This document shows positions 47,490 to 56,377 of a stretch of DNA of 64,000 nt, one piece after another (position 1 is the stretch's first letter; each line of letters starts with the position of its first letter). This DNA is from Paracoccaceae bacterium (GTDB lineage: Bacteria > Pseudomonadota > Alphaproteobacteria > Rhodobacterales > Rhodobacteraceae), in the NCBI GenBank assembly GCA_021648025.1, contig JAKITO010000003.1, positions 1 through 64,000 of the forward strand, in the 5' to 3' direction. The notes beneath the pieces are model-generated. The model made no database searches. It saw only the letters and a list, made by a program, of their open reading frames with translations, and was not told the DNA's origin. The position numbers were made by a program, and so were the translations under genes.

Positions 47490-48770
47490 ATGGCTTTGGA
47501 CACAAATATAGCACCTTATGACGCGCCGGAAAAAGACCTTTACGAGGTCGGCGAGATGCCCCCGATGGGCCACGTCCCGAAACAGATGTACGCCTGGGCC
47601 ATCCGGCGCGAGCGCCACGGCGAGCCGGACAAGGCGATGCTTGAAGAGGTGCTGGATGTGCCGGAGCTGGATAGCCATGATGTGTTGATCCTGGTGATGG
47701 CGGCGGGCATCAATTATAATGGCGTCTGGGCCGGTTTGGGCGAGCCGATCAGCCCGTTTGATGTTCACAATCAACCCTATCACATCGCCGGCTCGGATGC
47801 GGCCGGCATCGTCTGGGCGGTGGGTGACAAGGTCAAGCGCTGGCGCGTTGGCGATGAAGTGGTGGTGCATTGCAATCAGGATGATGGCGATGACGAGGCA
47901 TGCAACGGCGGTGATCCGATGTATTCAGACAGCCAGCGCATCTGGGGTTATGAAACCCCGGACGGATCGTTTGCCCAGTTTGCCCGGGTGCAGGCGCAAC
48001 AATTGATGCCGCGCCCGCGTCATCTGACATGGGAAGAGGCGGCCTGTTACACGCTGACCCTGGCAACCGCCTACCGGATGCTGTTTGGTCACGAGCCGCA
48101 CGATCTTAAGCCGGGCCAGAATGTTCTGGTCTGGGGGGCGTCGGGGGGGCTTGGCTCTTATGCGATCCAACTGATCAACACGGCAGGCGCCAACGCCATC
48201 GGCGTGATCAGCGACGAAAGCAAGCGTGATTTCGTCATGGATCTGGGCGCGAAGGGCGTGATCAACCGCAAAGATTTTGATTGCTGGGGGCAGTTGCCAA
48301 CCGTCAACACGCCGGAATATGCCACCTGGTTCAAAGAAGCGCGTAAATTTGGCAAGGCGATCTGGGATATCACCGGCAAGGGCGTCAATGTCGACATGGT
48401 GTTCGAACACCCGGGCGAGGCGACGTTTCCTGTTTCAACCTTTGTGGTGAAAAAGGGCGGTATGGTGGTGATCTGTGCGGGCACCTCCGGGTTCAATCTG
48501 ACCATGGACGCGCGCTATATGTGGATGCATCAAAAGCGCCTGCAAGGCAGCCATTTCGCGCATCTGCAACAGGCCAGCGCCGCCAACAAGCTGATGCTGG
48601 AGCGCCGCCTTGATCCCTGCATGTCAGAAGTGTTTGCCTGGAACGATCTGCCGCTGGCGCATATGAAAATGATGCGTAACGAACACAAGCCCGGCAACAT
48701 GTCGGTGCTGGTGCAGTCCCCAAGGACCGGTCTGCGTACATTGGAAGAGGTGCTGGACGCCGCAAACTAA
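47490..48770 (+). CDS. ccr: Crotonyl-CoA carboxylase/reductase
   Basis: Reductive carboxylation of crotonyl-CoA with NADPH and CO2 to (2S)-ethylmalonyl-CoA, the EMC entry step. ATG 47490 follows AGGAGGT and gives 426 aa, the Ccr size. It is a medium-chain reductase with AAGINYNGVWAGLGEPISPF near residue 72, GSDAAGIVWAVGDKV, and the cofactor loop LVWGASGGLGSYAIQLI near residue 215. NADPH- and CO2-binding residues cannot be numbered with certainty. It is transcribed alone between the PlsB-like gene and a REP-like hairpin. Confidence 0.96.
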   Translation: MALDTNIAPYDAPEKDLYEVGEMPPMGHVPKQMYAWAIRRERHGEPDKAMLEEVLDVPELDSHDVLILVMAAGINYNGVWAGLGEPISPFDVHNQPYHIAGSDAAGIVWAVGDKVKRWRVGDEVVVHCNQDDGDDEACNGGDPMYSDSQRIWGYETPDGSFAQFARVQAQQLMPRPRHLTWEEAACYTLTLATAYRMLFGHEPHDLKPGQNVLVWGASGGLGSYAIQLINTAGANAIGVISDESKRDFVMDLGAKGVINRKDFDCWGQLPTVNTPEYATWFKEARKFGKAIWDITGKGVNVDMVFEHPGEATFPVSTFVVKKGGMVVICAGTSGFNLTMDARYMWMHQKRLQGSHFAHLQQASAANKLMLERRLDPCMSEVFAWNDLPLAHMKMMRNEHKPGNMSVLVQSPRTGLRTLEEVLDAAN

Positions 48771-48771
48771 G

Positions 48772-48799
48772 GGTAGGGTGGGGCGTGACCCACCCTACC
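48772..48799. repeat. REP-like hairpin after ccr
   Basis: GGTAGGGTGGG / CCCACCCTACC form a perfect 11-bp stem around GCGTGA, right after the ccr stop. The sequence shares GTAGGGTG with the copies at 17408 and 30351. It may serve as a factor-dependent terminator. Confidence 0.65.
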
Positions 48800-49035
48800 A
48801 ACAAGCCTGGCCAGTCAGCAATCCTTCCAAAAGTGATTCGGCCTGACGAATTCGTCCGCGAATCACCTGGCCACAGCAGAGCCACATCCTTTCAAATCTG
48901 GGAATTCATAGAAAACAATCGCTTGAAAATAGCCCCCTCGCGCTTTTTGGGGAGTGGAAACAAGTGAATTTCCTAAGAAATCACCACATGTTATAGTTGT
49001 GTTAACGATTCATTAACCATTTAGGGGGGATTCTG
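48800..49035. other. Promoter region of the quorum-sensing cassette
   Basis: The stretch after the ccr hairpin has no gene that I can support. The part from 48960 is AT-rich and carries the CtrA-type box (49002-49018) and a GGGGGGA ribosome binding site for the 72-aa gene. Short inverted GAATTCGTCC/GCGAATC segments lie at 48848-48864. Confidence 0.5.
49002..49018 (+). promoter_or_regulatory. CtrA-binding box upstream of the luxR operon
   Basis: TTAACGATTCATTAACC is a perfect TTAA-N7-TTAACC, the full consensus for the alphaproteobacterial cell-cycle regulator CtrA. It ends 18 bases before the first ATG of the 72-aa gene / luxR unit. In Rhodobacterales CtrA and quorum sensing are linked, so a direct site here is meaningful. 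Confidence 0.65.
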
Positions 49036-49254
49036 ATGCCACATAACGACTGGATACTGGACGTTCTGGCGGATCTCAAATCGTTTGCTCTTGCAAATGA
49101 CCTTGGGGCGCTGGCTGAGCAGCTACAAGATACCACGCTGATTGCCGCTGCCGAAATTGCGTCCCACGCCAAGGAGGCGCAAGCGCGAGATCATGCAGGC
49201 CAATGTCAACCTGGATCAGATACTGGAGGAATTGGACGCCACAGGCACGCTTGA
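49036..49254 (+). CDS. Small conserved protein preceding luxR
   Basis: 72 aa. ATG 49036 follows a strong GGGGGGA. It begins MPHNDWILDVLADLKSFAL, has ADLGALAEQL-like helix repeats (NDLGALAEQLQDT) and IAAAEIASHAKEAQ, and is mostly alpha-helical. The last 20 residues overlap the start of luxR in another frame, so the tail may not be conserved. Genes of this type lie before luxR in roseobacters; function unknown. Confidence 0.7.
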   Translation: MPHNDWILDVLADLKSFALANDLGALAEQLQDTTLIAAAEIASHAKEAQARDHAGQCQPGSDTGGIGRHRHA

Positions 49255-49912
49255 AGGCATACAAGGCGTCATCGTCAAGCTGCGGAATGCTTTTGGCGTC
49301 GACCACATAATCTATCACTGGGTTGATAGCGCGGGCGAACAATACGGCTGCGGCACCTATAGCGACGAATGGCGCGACCACTATATCGCGCAAAGCTATA
49401 TTCGCGTGGACCCGGTGGTCATCGGCTGCTTCCAGCGGTTTCACCCGGTTGACTGGAAACGTCTTGATTGGTCCGGCAAACCGGCGCGGGCGTTTCTGGC
49501 AGACGCGATGAAACATGGCGTTGGCAATCAGGGGTTCTCGATCCCGATCCGTGGCCCCAACGGTCAGTTCGCCTTGTTCACGGTCAACCATACCTGCGAT
49601 GATGCTGAATGGGCCAGGTTCTCGGAACTTAACAGCCGCGAACTGATCCTGATCGCGCATTACTTCAACCGCAAGGCGTTAGAGTTTGAACCAGAGCGCA
49701 AAGGCGAACAATCGCGCGCCCTAAGCCCGCGTGAAATTGATGCGATGACCCTGTTGGCGATGGGCTATTCCCGGGCTCAGGTGGCCGACACCCTGGCGAT
49801 CTCGGAACACACGTTGCGGGTCTATATTGAAAGTGCGCGGTTCAAGTTGGGCGCGCATAATACCACCCACGCGGTTGCCCGCGCCCTAAGCCGTGGGTTG
49901 ATCATTGTCTAA
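49193..49912 (+). CDS. LuxR-family autoinducer-responsive regulator
   Basis: 239 aa from ATG 49193 (MQANVNLDQILEELD), which overlaps the 72-aa gene. The N-terminal autoinducer-binding domain has the conserved ligand-pocket residues YHWVDSAG (Trp), YIAQSYIRVDPVV (Tyr, Asp, Pro) and PVDWKRLDW (Trp). The C-terminal HTH starts at LSPREIDAMTLLAMGYSRAQVADTL and ends RLKGL-type ARFKLGAHNTTHAVARA. It likely binds the acyl-homoserine lactone made by the next gene and controls target promoters. The ligand is not readable. Confidence 0.92.
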   Translation: MQANVNLDQILEELDATGTLEGIQGVIVKLRNAFGVDHIIYHWVDSAGEQYGCGTYSDEWRDHYIAQSYIRVDPVVIGCFQRFHPVDWKRLDWSGKPARAFLADAMKHGVGNQGFSIPIRGPNGQFALFTVNHTCDDAEWARFSELNSRELILIAHYFNRKALEFEPERKGEQSRALSPREIDAMTLLAMGYSRAQVADTLAISEHTLRVYIESARFKLGAHNTTHAVARALSRGLIIV

Positions 49913-49931
49913 GGTATCGTGCGGAAAACTG

Positions 49932-49957
49932 ACCTGTTGTTAACCAAACCTGTCGTA
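49932..49957 (+). promoter_or_regulatory. Direct ACCTGT repeats upstream of luxI
   Basis: ACCTGT(T/C)GT(T/A)A occurs twice, 16 bases apart, in the luxR-luxI spacer. ACCTGT is the half-site of classical lux boxes, but the halves here are direct, not inverted, and no full dyad box is visible. A GTTAACC half-site for CtrA also overlaps the spacer. Confidence 0.4.
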
Positions 49958-49994
49958 AGGCTTGATCAGCTAGGACGGCAAAGGGGCAACAACA

Positions 49995-50633
49995 ATGATA
50001 CGCTATATCTACGCAGACGACCTTTCACTTTATCCAAAACTCGCATCTTCCATGTTCCGGGACCGGGCGGATCAGTTTCACACCCGGCTTGGCTGGCCGG
50101 TTGATGTGGACGATTTGGGCGAAGAGCGCGATCAATATGATGCGCTGAACCCGCTATATGTGATCTGGGAACAACCCGATGGCCGCCACGGCGGTTCAAT
50201 GCGGTTCTTGCCGACCACGGGCCGGGTCATGGTCAATGAAATATTTGGCCACCTGATCGGCGATGGAACAATCACCAGCCCGCACATCTGGGAATGCACC
50301 CGGTTTTGCCTGGCTCGCGGCGCTGATGCAAAAACCGCCGCCGGTCTGATGCTGGCGGGCGGAGAGATCATGTCAGGCTTTGGCATTCGCCATTTTGTCG
50401 GCGTGTTCGATGCGCGGATGCAGCGGATTTACCGCGCCATCGGTTCGTCACCCGAGGTATTGGGGTCGCAAGGGCAGGGGCGCGAGATGATCAGCGTCGG
50501 ATTGTGGGAATTTACCGAAGCCGCACGTCGAAAGGTGGCGCAGCGGGCGGGTATTTCGCCGACACTATCCCAGCTTTGGTTTGACCGTGCCTTTGGTTCT
50601 GAACGGATGGGACCAATGGCGATGTCCGCCTGA
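49995..50633 (+). CDS. Acyl-homoserine-lactone synthase
   Basis: 212 aa, LuxI family. Invariant residues of the family are visible: FRDRADQFHTRLGW (Arg24, Phe28, Trp34), ERDQYDALNPLYVI (two acidic residues), GSMRFLPTTG (Arg), and WECTRFCL (Glu, Arg). It makes a quorum-sensing signal from SAM and an acyl-ACP; chain length and modification are not readable. It starts 82 bases after luxR with AAGGGGC as ribosome binding site. Confidence 0.95.
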   Translation: MIRYIYADDLSLYPKLASSMFRDRADQFHTRLGWPVDVDDLGEERDQYDALNPLYVIWEQPDGRHGGSMRFLPTTGRVMVNEIFGHLIGDGTITSPHIWECTRFCLARGADAKTAAGLMLAGGEIMSGFGIRHFVGVFDARMQRIYRAIGSSPEVLGSQGQGREMISVGLWEFTEAARRKVAQRAGISPTLSQLWFDRAFGSERMGPMAMSA

Positions 50634-50691
50634 GGTCTTTTGCGACACGCGCCATCTGGGCAATATCTCTGACGCACTATAGGGTCGCGTC

Positions 50692-52221
50692 ATGAATGTG
50701 CCCTCTGTTACTTTTTCCGAAGATCAGGCCGCCGCCTTTGACAGTGTCGCTGAAATGCTGCGCTCGGCCGGGGTGGATATGGACGATGCCCTGTTGAAAC
50801 CCCCGCGCGAAGCAGGCGCGGGCGTGATGGCCGTGGTCGGCAAGGCCGGATCAGGCAAAACCCTGTTGCTGGCCGAGCTATATCAGGCATTGGTGGCGGC
50901 AGGTGTTGCCGTTGTTTCGGGCGATTATGAAAGCCGGAAACTGGGTGACAAACGCACCCTGGCGATCCTGGCCCCGACCAACAAGGCGGCGTCGGTGCTG
51001 CGCCTGCGCGGTGTGCCCGCGACGACAATTCACCGGATACTTTATACGCCGGTTTATGACCCGGAATACGAACGCATCGCCGAATGGCTGATGGGCAACG
51101 GCGAAGAACCCGAAATCGAAGGGCTGACCGAAACCGCGTTGCAGCGTGCCAAATCTTTCTTTGCCGGCAACAAATCCATCCCCGGCGCCCTGGCGGCGGC
51201 GGGCCTGCGCGGGTCTGACTTTATCACCGGCTGGAAACGGCGCGAAGACCCGCTGGACATCGGCTTTGTCGATGAATCCTCGATGCTGGACGACAAACAG
51301 TTCGAGGACCTGAAAGATATTTTCCCCACCCTCTTGTTGTTTGGCGACCCGGCGCAATTGGCCCCGGTCAAACAATCCGGCAATATGGTTTTTGAGGCCT
51401 TGCCCGCACCCCGTATTCTGGAACTTAGCCGGGTGCACCGGCAGGACGCCGACAACCCGATCCTTGATCTGGCCCACGCCCTTGGCGACCCGGCGCTGGA
51501 ATTCGCCGATTTTGAACGGATGATCGAAGACGTGGCAAGGCGCGACGAACGGGTGGTCTGGGGCCAAAGGGTCGAGGTTGATCTGATGGCCCGCAGCCCG
51601 GTTCTGGTCTGGCGCAATGCCACGCGAATTAAGCTGATCAATGCGTTTCGCAAGGTACACGCCGCACCGGAAGACGCGTTGCTGGAAGGTGAGCCGCTGA
51701 TTTGTGACGGCATCGAACTGCCGATGAAACACCGCAAAAAGCGCCTTGACCTTGAGGCCCGCGGGTTGATCCGCGGCGCTCAGGTGATCTATCTCGGCCC
51801 CGGTCGCAAGCCAGGGTTTTCACGGCTGCATGTGCTGGGCGCCGAAGACCCGCAGGTCAGTGCCGCGTCGATTGTAAAGATCGAAAAACCGGACGAAGAA
51901 GAACCGTTCATCCCGTTTGCCGCCCGCATGGGGGCGACCTTCCTGCACGGGGCGGCGGTGACCATCCACAAGGCGCAAGGCTCGCAATGGGACACGGTTC
52001 AGGTGTTCGCGCCGGACCTGTTTGTCGCAGCAAGGATGGGCCGGATCGAGGCGGGGCAGGCGCTTTGGAAACGGCTGGCTTACGTGGCGATCACACGGGC
52101 GCAGGAACGGCTGATCTGGGTGGTGCGCAACCGGCTGTCCAAGCCAACCTATGCCTTGCAGGTTGACGATTTACGCGCCAGCCCTGCCGCAACTTTGACC
52201 TTAGAAAGCGAGGAAATATGA
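50692..52221 (+). CDS. RecD-like ATP-dependent helicase (SF1B)
   Basis: 509 aa. Walker A is VVGKAGSGKTLLLAEL near residue 48, motif Ia is APTNKAASVLRLRGVPATTIH, motif II is FVDESSMLDDKQF near residue 197, and motif III lies in LLFGDPAQLAPV. The C-terminal part has TIHKAQGSQWDTVQVF and AYVAITRAQERLIWV. It is a standalone ATPase of the RecD/Dda group, without RecB or RecC nearby. It follows luxI with a short spacer and overlaps the next gene by 4 bases. Confidence 0.88.
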   Translation: MNVPSVTFSEDQAAAFDSVAEMLRSAGVDMDDALLKPPREAGAGVMAVVGKAGSGKTLLLAELYQALVAAGVAVVSGDYESRKLGDKRTLAILAPTNKAASVLRLRGVPATTIHRILYTPVYDPEYERIAEWLMGNGEEPEIEGLTETALQRAKSFFAGNKSIPGALAAAGLRGSDFITGWKRREDPLDIGFVDESSMLDDKQFEDLKDIFPTLLLFGDPAQLAPVKQSGNMVFEALPAPRILELSRVHRQDADNPILDLAHALGDPALEFADFERMIEDVARRDERVVWGQRVEVDLMARSPVLVWRNATRIKLINAFRKVHAAPEDALLEGEPLICDGIELPMKHRKKRLDLEARGLIRGAQVIYLGPGRKPGFSRLHVLGAEDPQVSAASIVKIEKPDEEEPFIPFAARMGATFLHGAAVTIHKAQGSQWDTVQVFAPDLFVAARMGRIEAGQALWKRLAYVAITRAQERLIWVVRNRLSKPTYALQVDDLRASPAATLTLESEEI

Positions 52222-52952
52222 AAAGCATCATCATCACTGGCGCAAGTTCCGGAATTGGCCGCGTGGCGGCAGAGTTGTTTCTGGCCGAAGGTTGGCGCGT
52301 GGGCCTGTTGGCGCGTCGGGAAGGGCCGTTAGAGGAAATGGCGAAAACCCATGACAATGCGGTGGCGCTGGTGGCGGATGTGACCGACCCAAAAGCGGTG
52401 GAGGCGGCATTTTCAAGGTTTTTGGCAGCGTCAGGCCGGTTGGACGTCTTGTTCAACAATGCCGGGATATTCACACCGGGCGGTTCGATAGATGAGATCG
52501 CCTTGGAAGACTGGTACGCCAGCGTCAATGTGAACCTGAACGGTATGTTCCTGTCGGCGCGGGCGGCGTTTGCAGCGATGCGCGCGCAAAACCCGCAAGG
52601 TGGGCGGATTATCAACAACGGCTCGATTTCAGCACATGTTCCTCGGTCAAATTCCACGCCCTATACGACGACCAAACACGCCATAACCGGCCTGACCCGG
52701 GCTTTATCGCTTGATGGGCGGCCCTATGACATCGCGTGCGGGCAGATTGATATCGGCAACGCGGCGACGCCGATGGTAGAGGCGATGAATAGGCGCATGG
52801 CCGAAGAAAACCCCGATGGTGACCCGCAATATGTGATGTCAGTGGATGATGCGGCAAGGTCAGTGTTTTACATGGCTGGCCTGCCGCTTGAGGCGAATGT
52901 GCAGTTCATGACGGTGATGGCAACCAAGATGCCATATATCGGGCGGGGGTAG
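52218..52952 (+). CDS. Short-chain dehydrogenase/reductase
   Basis: 244 aa. The TGASSGIG motif is at residues 6-13, NNAGIF near residue 83, INNGSISAHVPRSNS contains the Ser, and YTTTKHAITG carries the Tyr/Lys pair near residue 150. NADP preference is suggested by LARREG after the second strand. The substrate is unknown. ATG overlaps the helicase stop (ATGA), so the genes are coupled. Confidence 0.9.
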   Translation: MKSIIITGASSGIGRVAAELFLAEGWRVGLLARREGPLEEMAKTHDNAVALVADVTDPKAVEAAFSRFLAASGRLDVLFNNAGIFTPGGSIDEIALEDWYASVNVNLNGMFLSARAAFAAMRAQNPQGGRIINNGSISAHVPRSNSTPYTTTKHAITGLTRALSLDGRPYDIACGQIDIGNAATPMVEAMNRRMAEENPDGDPQYVMSVDDAARSVFYMAGLPLEANVQFMTVMATKMPYIGRG

Positions 52953-52995
52953 CTCCTCCGCCCTAACGGGCGTCCTCGCGGGTATTGATCCCAGC

Positions 52996-53757
52996 TCAGT
53001 CTCGGCGCGCCAGACGAAACGCCGCCGACGCACCCCAACCCGCAGCAATGGCAATTGCCAGTGACATCAACCCATACAGCGCCGGACTTTGTCGTGACAT
53101 GTTGAACAGCCAGCGTTCCAACCCAACTTTTCGCACCTCAATCGTGGTCTCTTGATGCGAGATAACCTTGCCTTCACGGGCCAGGAATATCCGCGTGGTA
53201 TAATCGCCCTCGGTCAGGTTCGCAGGCATCTTGATCGCCGTGCGGAACAGGGTTTGCTGGTCCAGCGCGACCTGACCTTCCAATTGCTGATAAAGGTCGG
53301 CATTGCGGCGGATACGGATCACCGCTTTGGTAAAGGCCGCACTGTCGGTCACATTGTCCGGAGCGCCGACCGAACGGATGGCATTTTCAATCGAAATCCT
53401 GTGGCGCAGGTTTTCGGTAGCGCTTAGCACGTCCGACATTGGCCCCGTGGAGGCAACGGCATAGAAACTGGGGGCCAGATCAACCTCGACTGCTGCATTG
53501 TTGACCCAGATCAACCCCAGCCATTTGGCCTTGCGCCGTACTGTCACGGGTCGCGACGGGCCCGCCACGGTGATCACCACATGCAGTTCAGTGTCCGGCA
53601 CCGGGCTTTCGCGTTTTACGGCGCCAAAGATCAGAATTTCAGAACCGTCAAAGGTGGTGGTGATCGACACATGTTTTTTACTGAGACCAAGAACCACCTC
53701 TTCTTCAGCCATCAACAACCCTGGAAACATCAGCAGGCAGGCAAGCAGATAACGCAT
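52996..53757 (-). CDS. TIGR02186 family exported membrane protein
   Basis: 253 aa with an N-terminal signal (MRYLLACLLMFPGLLMAEE) and one C-terminal helix near residue 228-248 (YGLMSLAIAIAAGWGASAAF). The middle is beta-rich, with TTTFDGSEILIFGAVKRE near residue 35. The family is alphaproteobacterial and is usually encoded directly beside a TauE-type permease, as here (1 base between the stop and start). Function unknown; a partner of the permease is inferred. Confidence 0.88.
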   Translation of the reverse strand: MRYLLACLLMFPGLLMAEEEVVLGLSKKHVSITTTFDGSEILIFGAVKRESPVPDTELHVVITVAGPSRPVTVRRKAKWLGLIWVNNAAVEVDLAPSFYAVASTGPMSDVLSATENLRHRISIENAIRSVGAPDNVTDSAAFTKAVIRIRRNADLYQQLEGQVALDQQTLFRTAIKMPANLTEGDYTTRIFLAREGKVISHQETTIEVRKVGLERWLFNMSRQSPALYGLMSLAIAIAAGWGASAAFRLARRD

Positions 53758-53758
53758 C

Positions 53759-54676
53759 CTAATGCCCCCCTACGCCAAGTGAAAACAGCTCGGTAGGTTG
53801 CAACAGCAAATCCATCGCCAGCTTGCCACAAACCGCCAGCACCATGATCGCCAGCCAAATCCGCAGGTTCTCGGCCTTCATCTTTAGCCCGATCTTGGTG
53901 CCGAACTGCGCGCCAATCACCCCGCCGACCAGCAGCAGAACCGCCAGCACGATATCAACCGTAAAGTTGGTGGTGGCATGCAACATGGTGGTAAAGGCGG
54001 TGACAAACATGATCTGAAACAGCGATGTGCCCACCACCACCTTGGTCGGCATTCCCAGAATATAAATCATCGCCGGCACCATGATAAACCCGCCACCGAC
54101 CCCCATGATCGCCGCCAGAATACCTACCAGAATGCCGACAGCAACCGGTGGGATCACCGAGATATAAAGACCCGAAGTACGAAACCGCATTTTGAACGGC
54201 AGTGTTTGTATCCACGTCCGTTGCCGACGCGCCTTTATCTCGCCCCCTGATTTGCGGGTCTTGCGAATGGTATTCAGGCTTTCAATGAACATCAGTCCGC
54301 CGACCACGCCCAGGAACACCACATAAAACAGCTTAACCAGCAGATCGACCTGGCCCAGGCTTTTAAGATAGTTGAACAGCACGATGCCAAGTGCTGCACC
54401 GATCAGACCACCAACCAGCAACACCGTGCCCATCTTGATATCAACCGTTTGCCTTCGGAAATGCGCCAACACGCCCGAGAACGATGACGCAACAATCTGA
54501 TTGGCTTCGGTCGCCACCGCCACCGCCGGTGGGATGCCGATAAAGAACAACAAAGGCGTCATCAGGAATCCGCCACCGACACCGAACATGCCCGACAGGA
54601 CTCCGACCAATCCGCCCAGCCCCAATAACAGGAATGCGTTTACGGACATTTCGGCAATAGGTAGGTAAATTTGCAT
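53759..54676 (-). CDS. TauE/SafE-family permease paired with TIGR02186
   Basis: 305 aa from ATG 54676 (MQIYLPIAEMSVNAFLLLG). About eight helices; the paired repeats are VGVLSGMFGVGGGFLMTPLL near residue 26 and GILAAIMGVGGGFIMVPAM near residue 170. This duplicated GxGGGF motif is the TauE/SafE signature. It probably exports an oxyanion or organosulfur compound. It is translated with TIGR02186, which may be its periplasmic partner. Confidence 0.88.
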   Translation of the reverse strand: MQIYLPIAEMSVNAFLLLGLGGLVGVLSGMFGVGGGFLMTPLLFFIGIPPAVAVATEANQIVASSFSGVLAHFRRQTVDIKMGTVLLVGGLIGAALGIVLFNYLKSLGQVDLLVKLFYVVFLGVVGGLMFIESLNTIRKTRKSGGEIKARRQRTWIQTLPFKMRFRTSGLYISVIPPVAVGILVGILAAIMGVGGGFIMVPAMIYILGMPTKVVVGTSLFQIMFVTAFTTMLHATTNFTVDIVLAVLLLVGGVIGAQFGTKIGLKMKAENLRIWLAIMVLAVCGKLAMDLLLQPTELFSLGVGGH

Positions 54677-54787
54677 GTGTTCATCTAGACCGGTCGGAAA
54701 CCCCATGCAACCGGCCAAACCGTCTCATTTGTTCCATTTTGTCGCGGGCAGGTGGTTGTTTTGCCGGTTGGCCGACAAAAAACTGGA

Positions 54788-55753
54788 TTAACGCTCTTTC
54801 ACATAAGGTTCACCGCCTGCGCGTGGCGGAATTGCCTTGCCGACAAATCCGGCCAGAATTACCACCGTCAGGATATAGGGCAGGGCGTCCATGACCTGCA
54901 CCGGAATGGTGAAATCACCGATGTTGATGTTCTGATACCGCAGGGCAATCGCCTGAAGGAACCCAAACAGCAAACACGCCCACATCGCCTGCCATGGTCG
55001 CCATTTGGCAAAAATCAATGCCGCAAGGGCGATGAACCCGCGTCCCGCCGTCATATCCTTGACAAACCCGGCCTGCAACGCGGTGGCCAGATACGCCCCG
55101 GCAATGCCGCACAGAATGCCACAGATCGCCACCGCCGCAAACCGCAGCCCAACCACCGAAACCCCGGCCGTATCCACCGCTGCCGGGTTCTCGCCTACCG
55201 CCCGCAGACGCAGACCAAACCGGGTGCGATACAACAACCACCATGTGCCGGGTACCGCCAGCACGGCGAAATACACCAGAATCGAATGGCCTGACAACAG
55301 TTCGCTATAAATCGGACCAAGGTAGGGCACACCACTTACGGCCTCGGCAAATGGCAATTCAATCGGGTTGAACCGCCCCGCACCGGTTAATGACGGCGTG
55401 CGCCCGCCCTGTTTAAACCAGCTCTGAGCAATCAGAACCGTCAAACCGGCAGCCAGAAAATTGATCGCCACACCTGAAATCAGCTGATTGCCCCGAAACG
55501 TGATCGACGCCAGCCCATGCAGCCCGGCCAACGCCATCGACGACGCAATTCCCGCCAAAAGGCCCAGCCACGCCGAACCGGTGATCGCAGCCACAGCGCC
55601 CGAGAAAAACGCCGCCATCAGCATTTTGCCTTCCAGGCCGATGTCAAAGATGCCGGCCCGTTCGGAATACAGCCCGGCCAGACAGGCCAAAAGCAACGGC
55701 GTGGCCAGGCGGACCGAACTGTCCAGCACCTGAATGAGGGTCAGAAAATCCAT
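54788..55753 (-). CDS. BMP-family (nucleoside) ABC transporter permease 2
   Basis: 321 aa with about ten helices, beginning MDFLTLIQVLDSSVRLATPLLLA. Motifs ERAGIFDIGLEGKMLMAAF and GNQLISGVAINFLAAGLT are typical of the second permease of the purine/nucleoside ABC systems (NupQ / YufQ group). It forms the inner-membrane channel with the permease at 56374-57495. It is last in the operon. Confidence 0.93.
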   Translation of the reverse strand: MDFLTLIQVLDSSVRLATPLLLACLAGLYSERAGIFDIGLEGKMLMAAFFSGAVAAITGSAWLGLLAGIASSMALAGLHGLASITFRGNQLISGVAINFLAAGLTVLIAQSWFKQGGRTPSLTGAGRFNPIELPFAEAVSGVPYLGPIYSELLSGHSILVYFAVLAVPGTWWLLYRTRFGLRLRAVGENPAAVDTAGVSVVGLRFAAVAICGILCGIAGAYLATALQAGFVKDMTAGRGFIALAALIFAKWRPWQAMWACLLFGFLQAIALRYQNINIGDFTIPVQVMDALPYILTVVILAGFVGKAIPPRAGGEPYVKER

Positions 55754-55756
55754 GGC

Positions 55757-56377
55757 CTACACCCTCGCCGTGGCCAGCTTGTAGCTGGCAAATACAAACA
55801 CCACACCCAACGCGCCTTCGATCCAGCGACGGGCATGGGCATAGGCGCGGATAACCGGGGTGGTGGAAAAGGTAAGCGCATAGACCATATGCCCAAGGAT
55901 CGACAGCAATGTCGCACTGATCACAAGGGCCGCGCCAAGCACAAAAGGCGCCTCTGGTCCGATACCGATGGCGACAATGGCAATCCATTGCAGCGCCGCC
56001 TTGGGGTTGGTCATCTGAATGATCAAACCGCGCAGGAACATGTTTCCCCCGACCTCGCCCTTTGGTTTCAGGTCGGCGTCAGACGTCGCCGCCGAACGGA
56101 ACGCTTTGTAAGCCATCCACAAAAGATACCCCGCCCCGGCAAATTTCAATGCGGTCACCGCCCCGGCATAGGTGGTCATCAACGTGGCCAATCCCAGAAC
56201 CGTCAGGCTGGCCCAAAGGCCAGAGCCAAGCCCGATACCCAGTGCCAGCACCGCGCCATCACGACGACCCCGCGCCATCGAGGTGCCGATAACCGCCAGA
56301 ATATTCGGGCCAATGACCAGAAAGCCGACGCTGAAAATACCCAGCGCCAATCCAAGGCTTGCCAGATGCTCGCTCAT
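55757..56377 (-). CDS. LysE-family amino acid/metabolite exporter
   Basis: 206 aa from ATG 56377, which overlaps the first permease's stop by 4 bases. Six hydrophobic segments are visible, and the start motif FSVGFLVIGPNILAVIGTSMARGRR fits the LysE/RhtB family, which exports amino acids or related compounds. Finding it between two permease genes of one ABC importer is unusual. The substrate is unknown; an efflux valve for nucleoside-derived metabolites is only an inference. Confidence 0.85.
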   Translation of the reverse strand: MSEHLASLGLALGIFSVGFLVIGPNILAVIGTSMARGRRDGAVLALGIGLGSGLWASLTVLGLATLMTTYAGAVTALKFAGAGYLLWMAYKAFRSAATSDADLKPKGEVGGNMFLRGLIIQMTNPKAALQWIAIVAIGIGPEAPFVLGAALVISATLLSILGHMVYALTFSTTPVIRAYAHARRWIEGALGVVFVFASYKLATARV

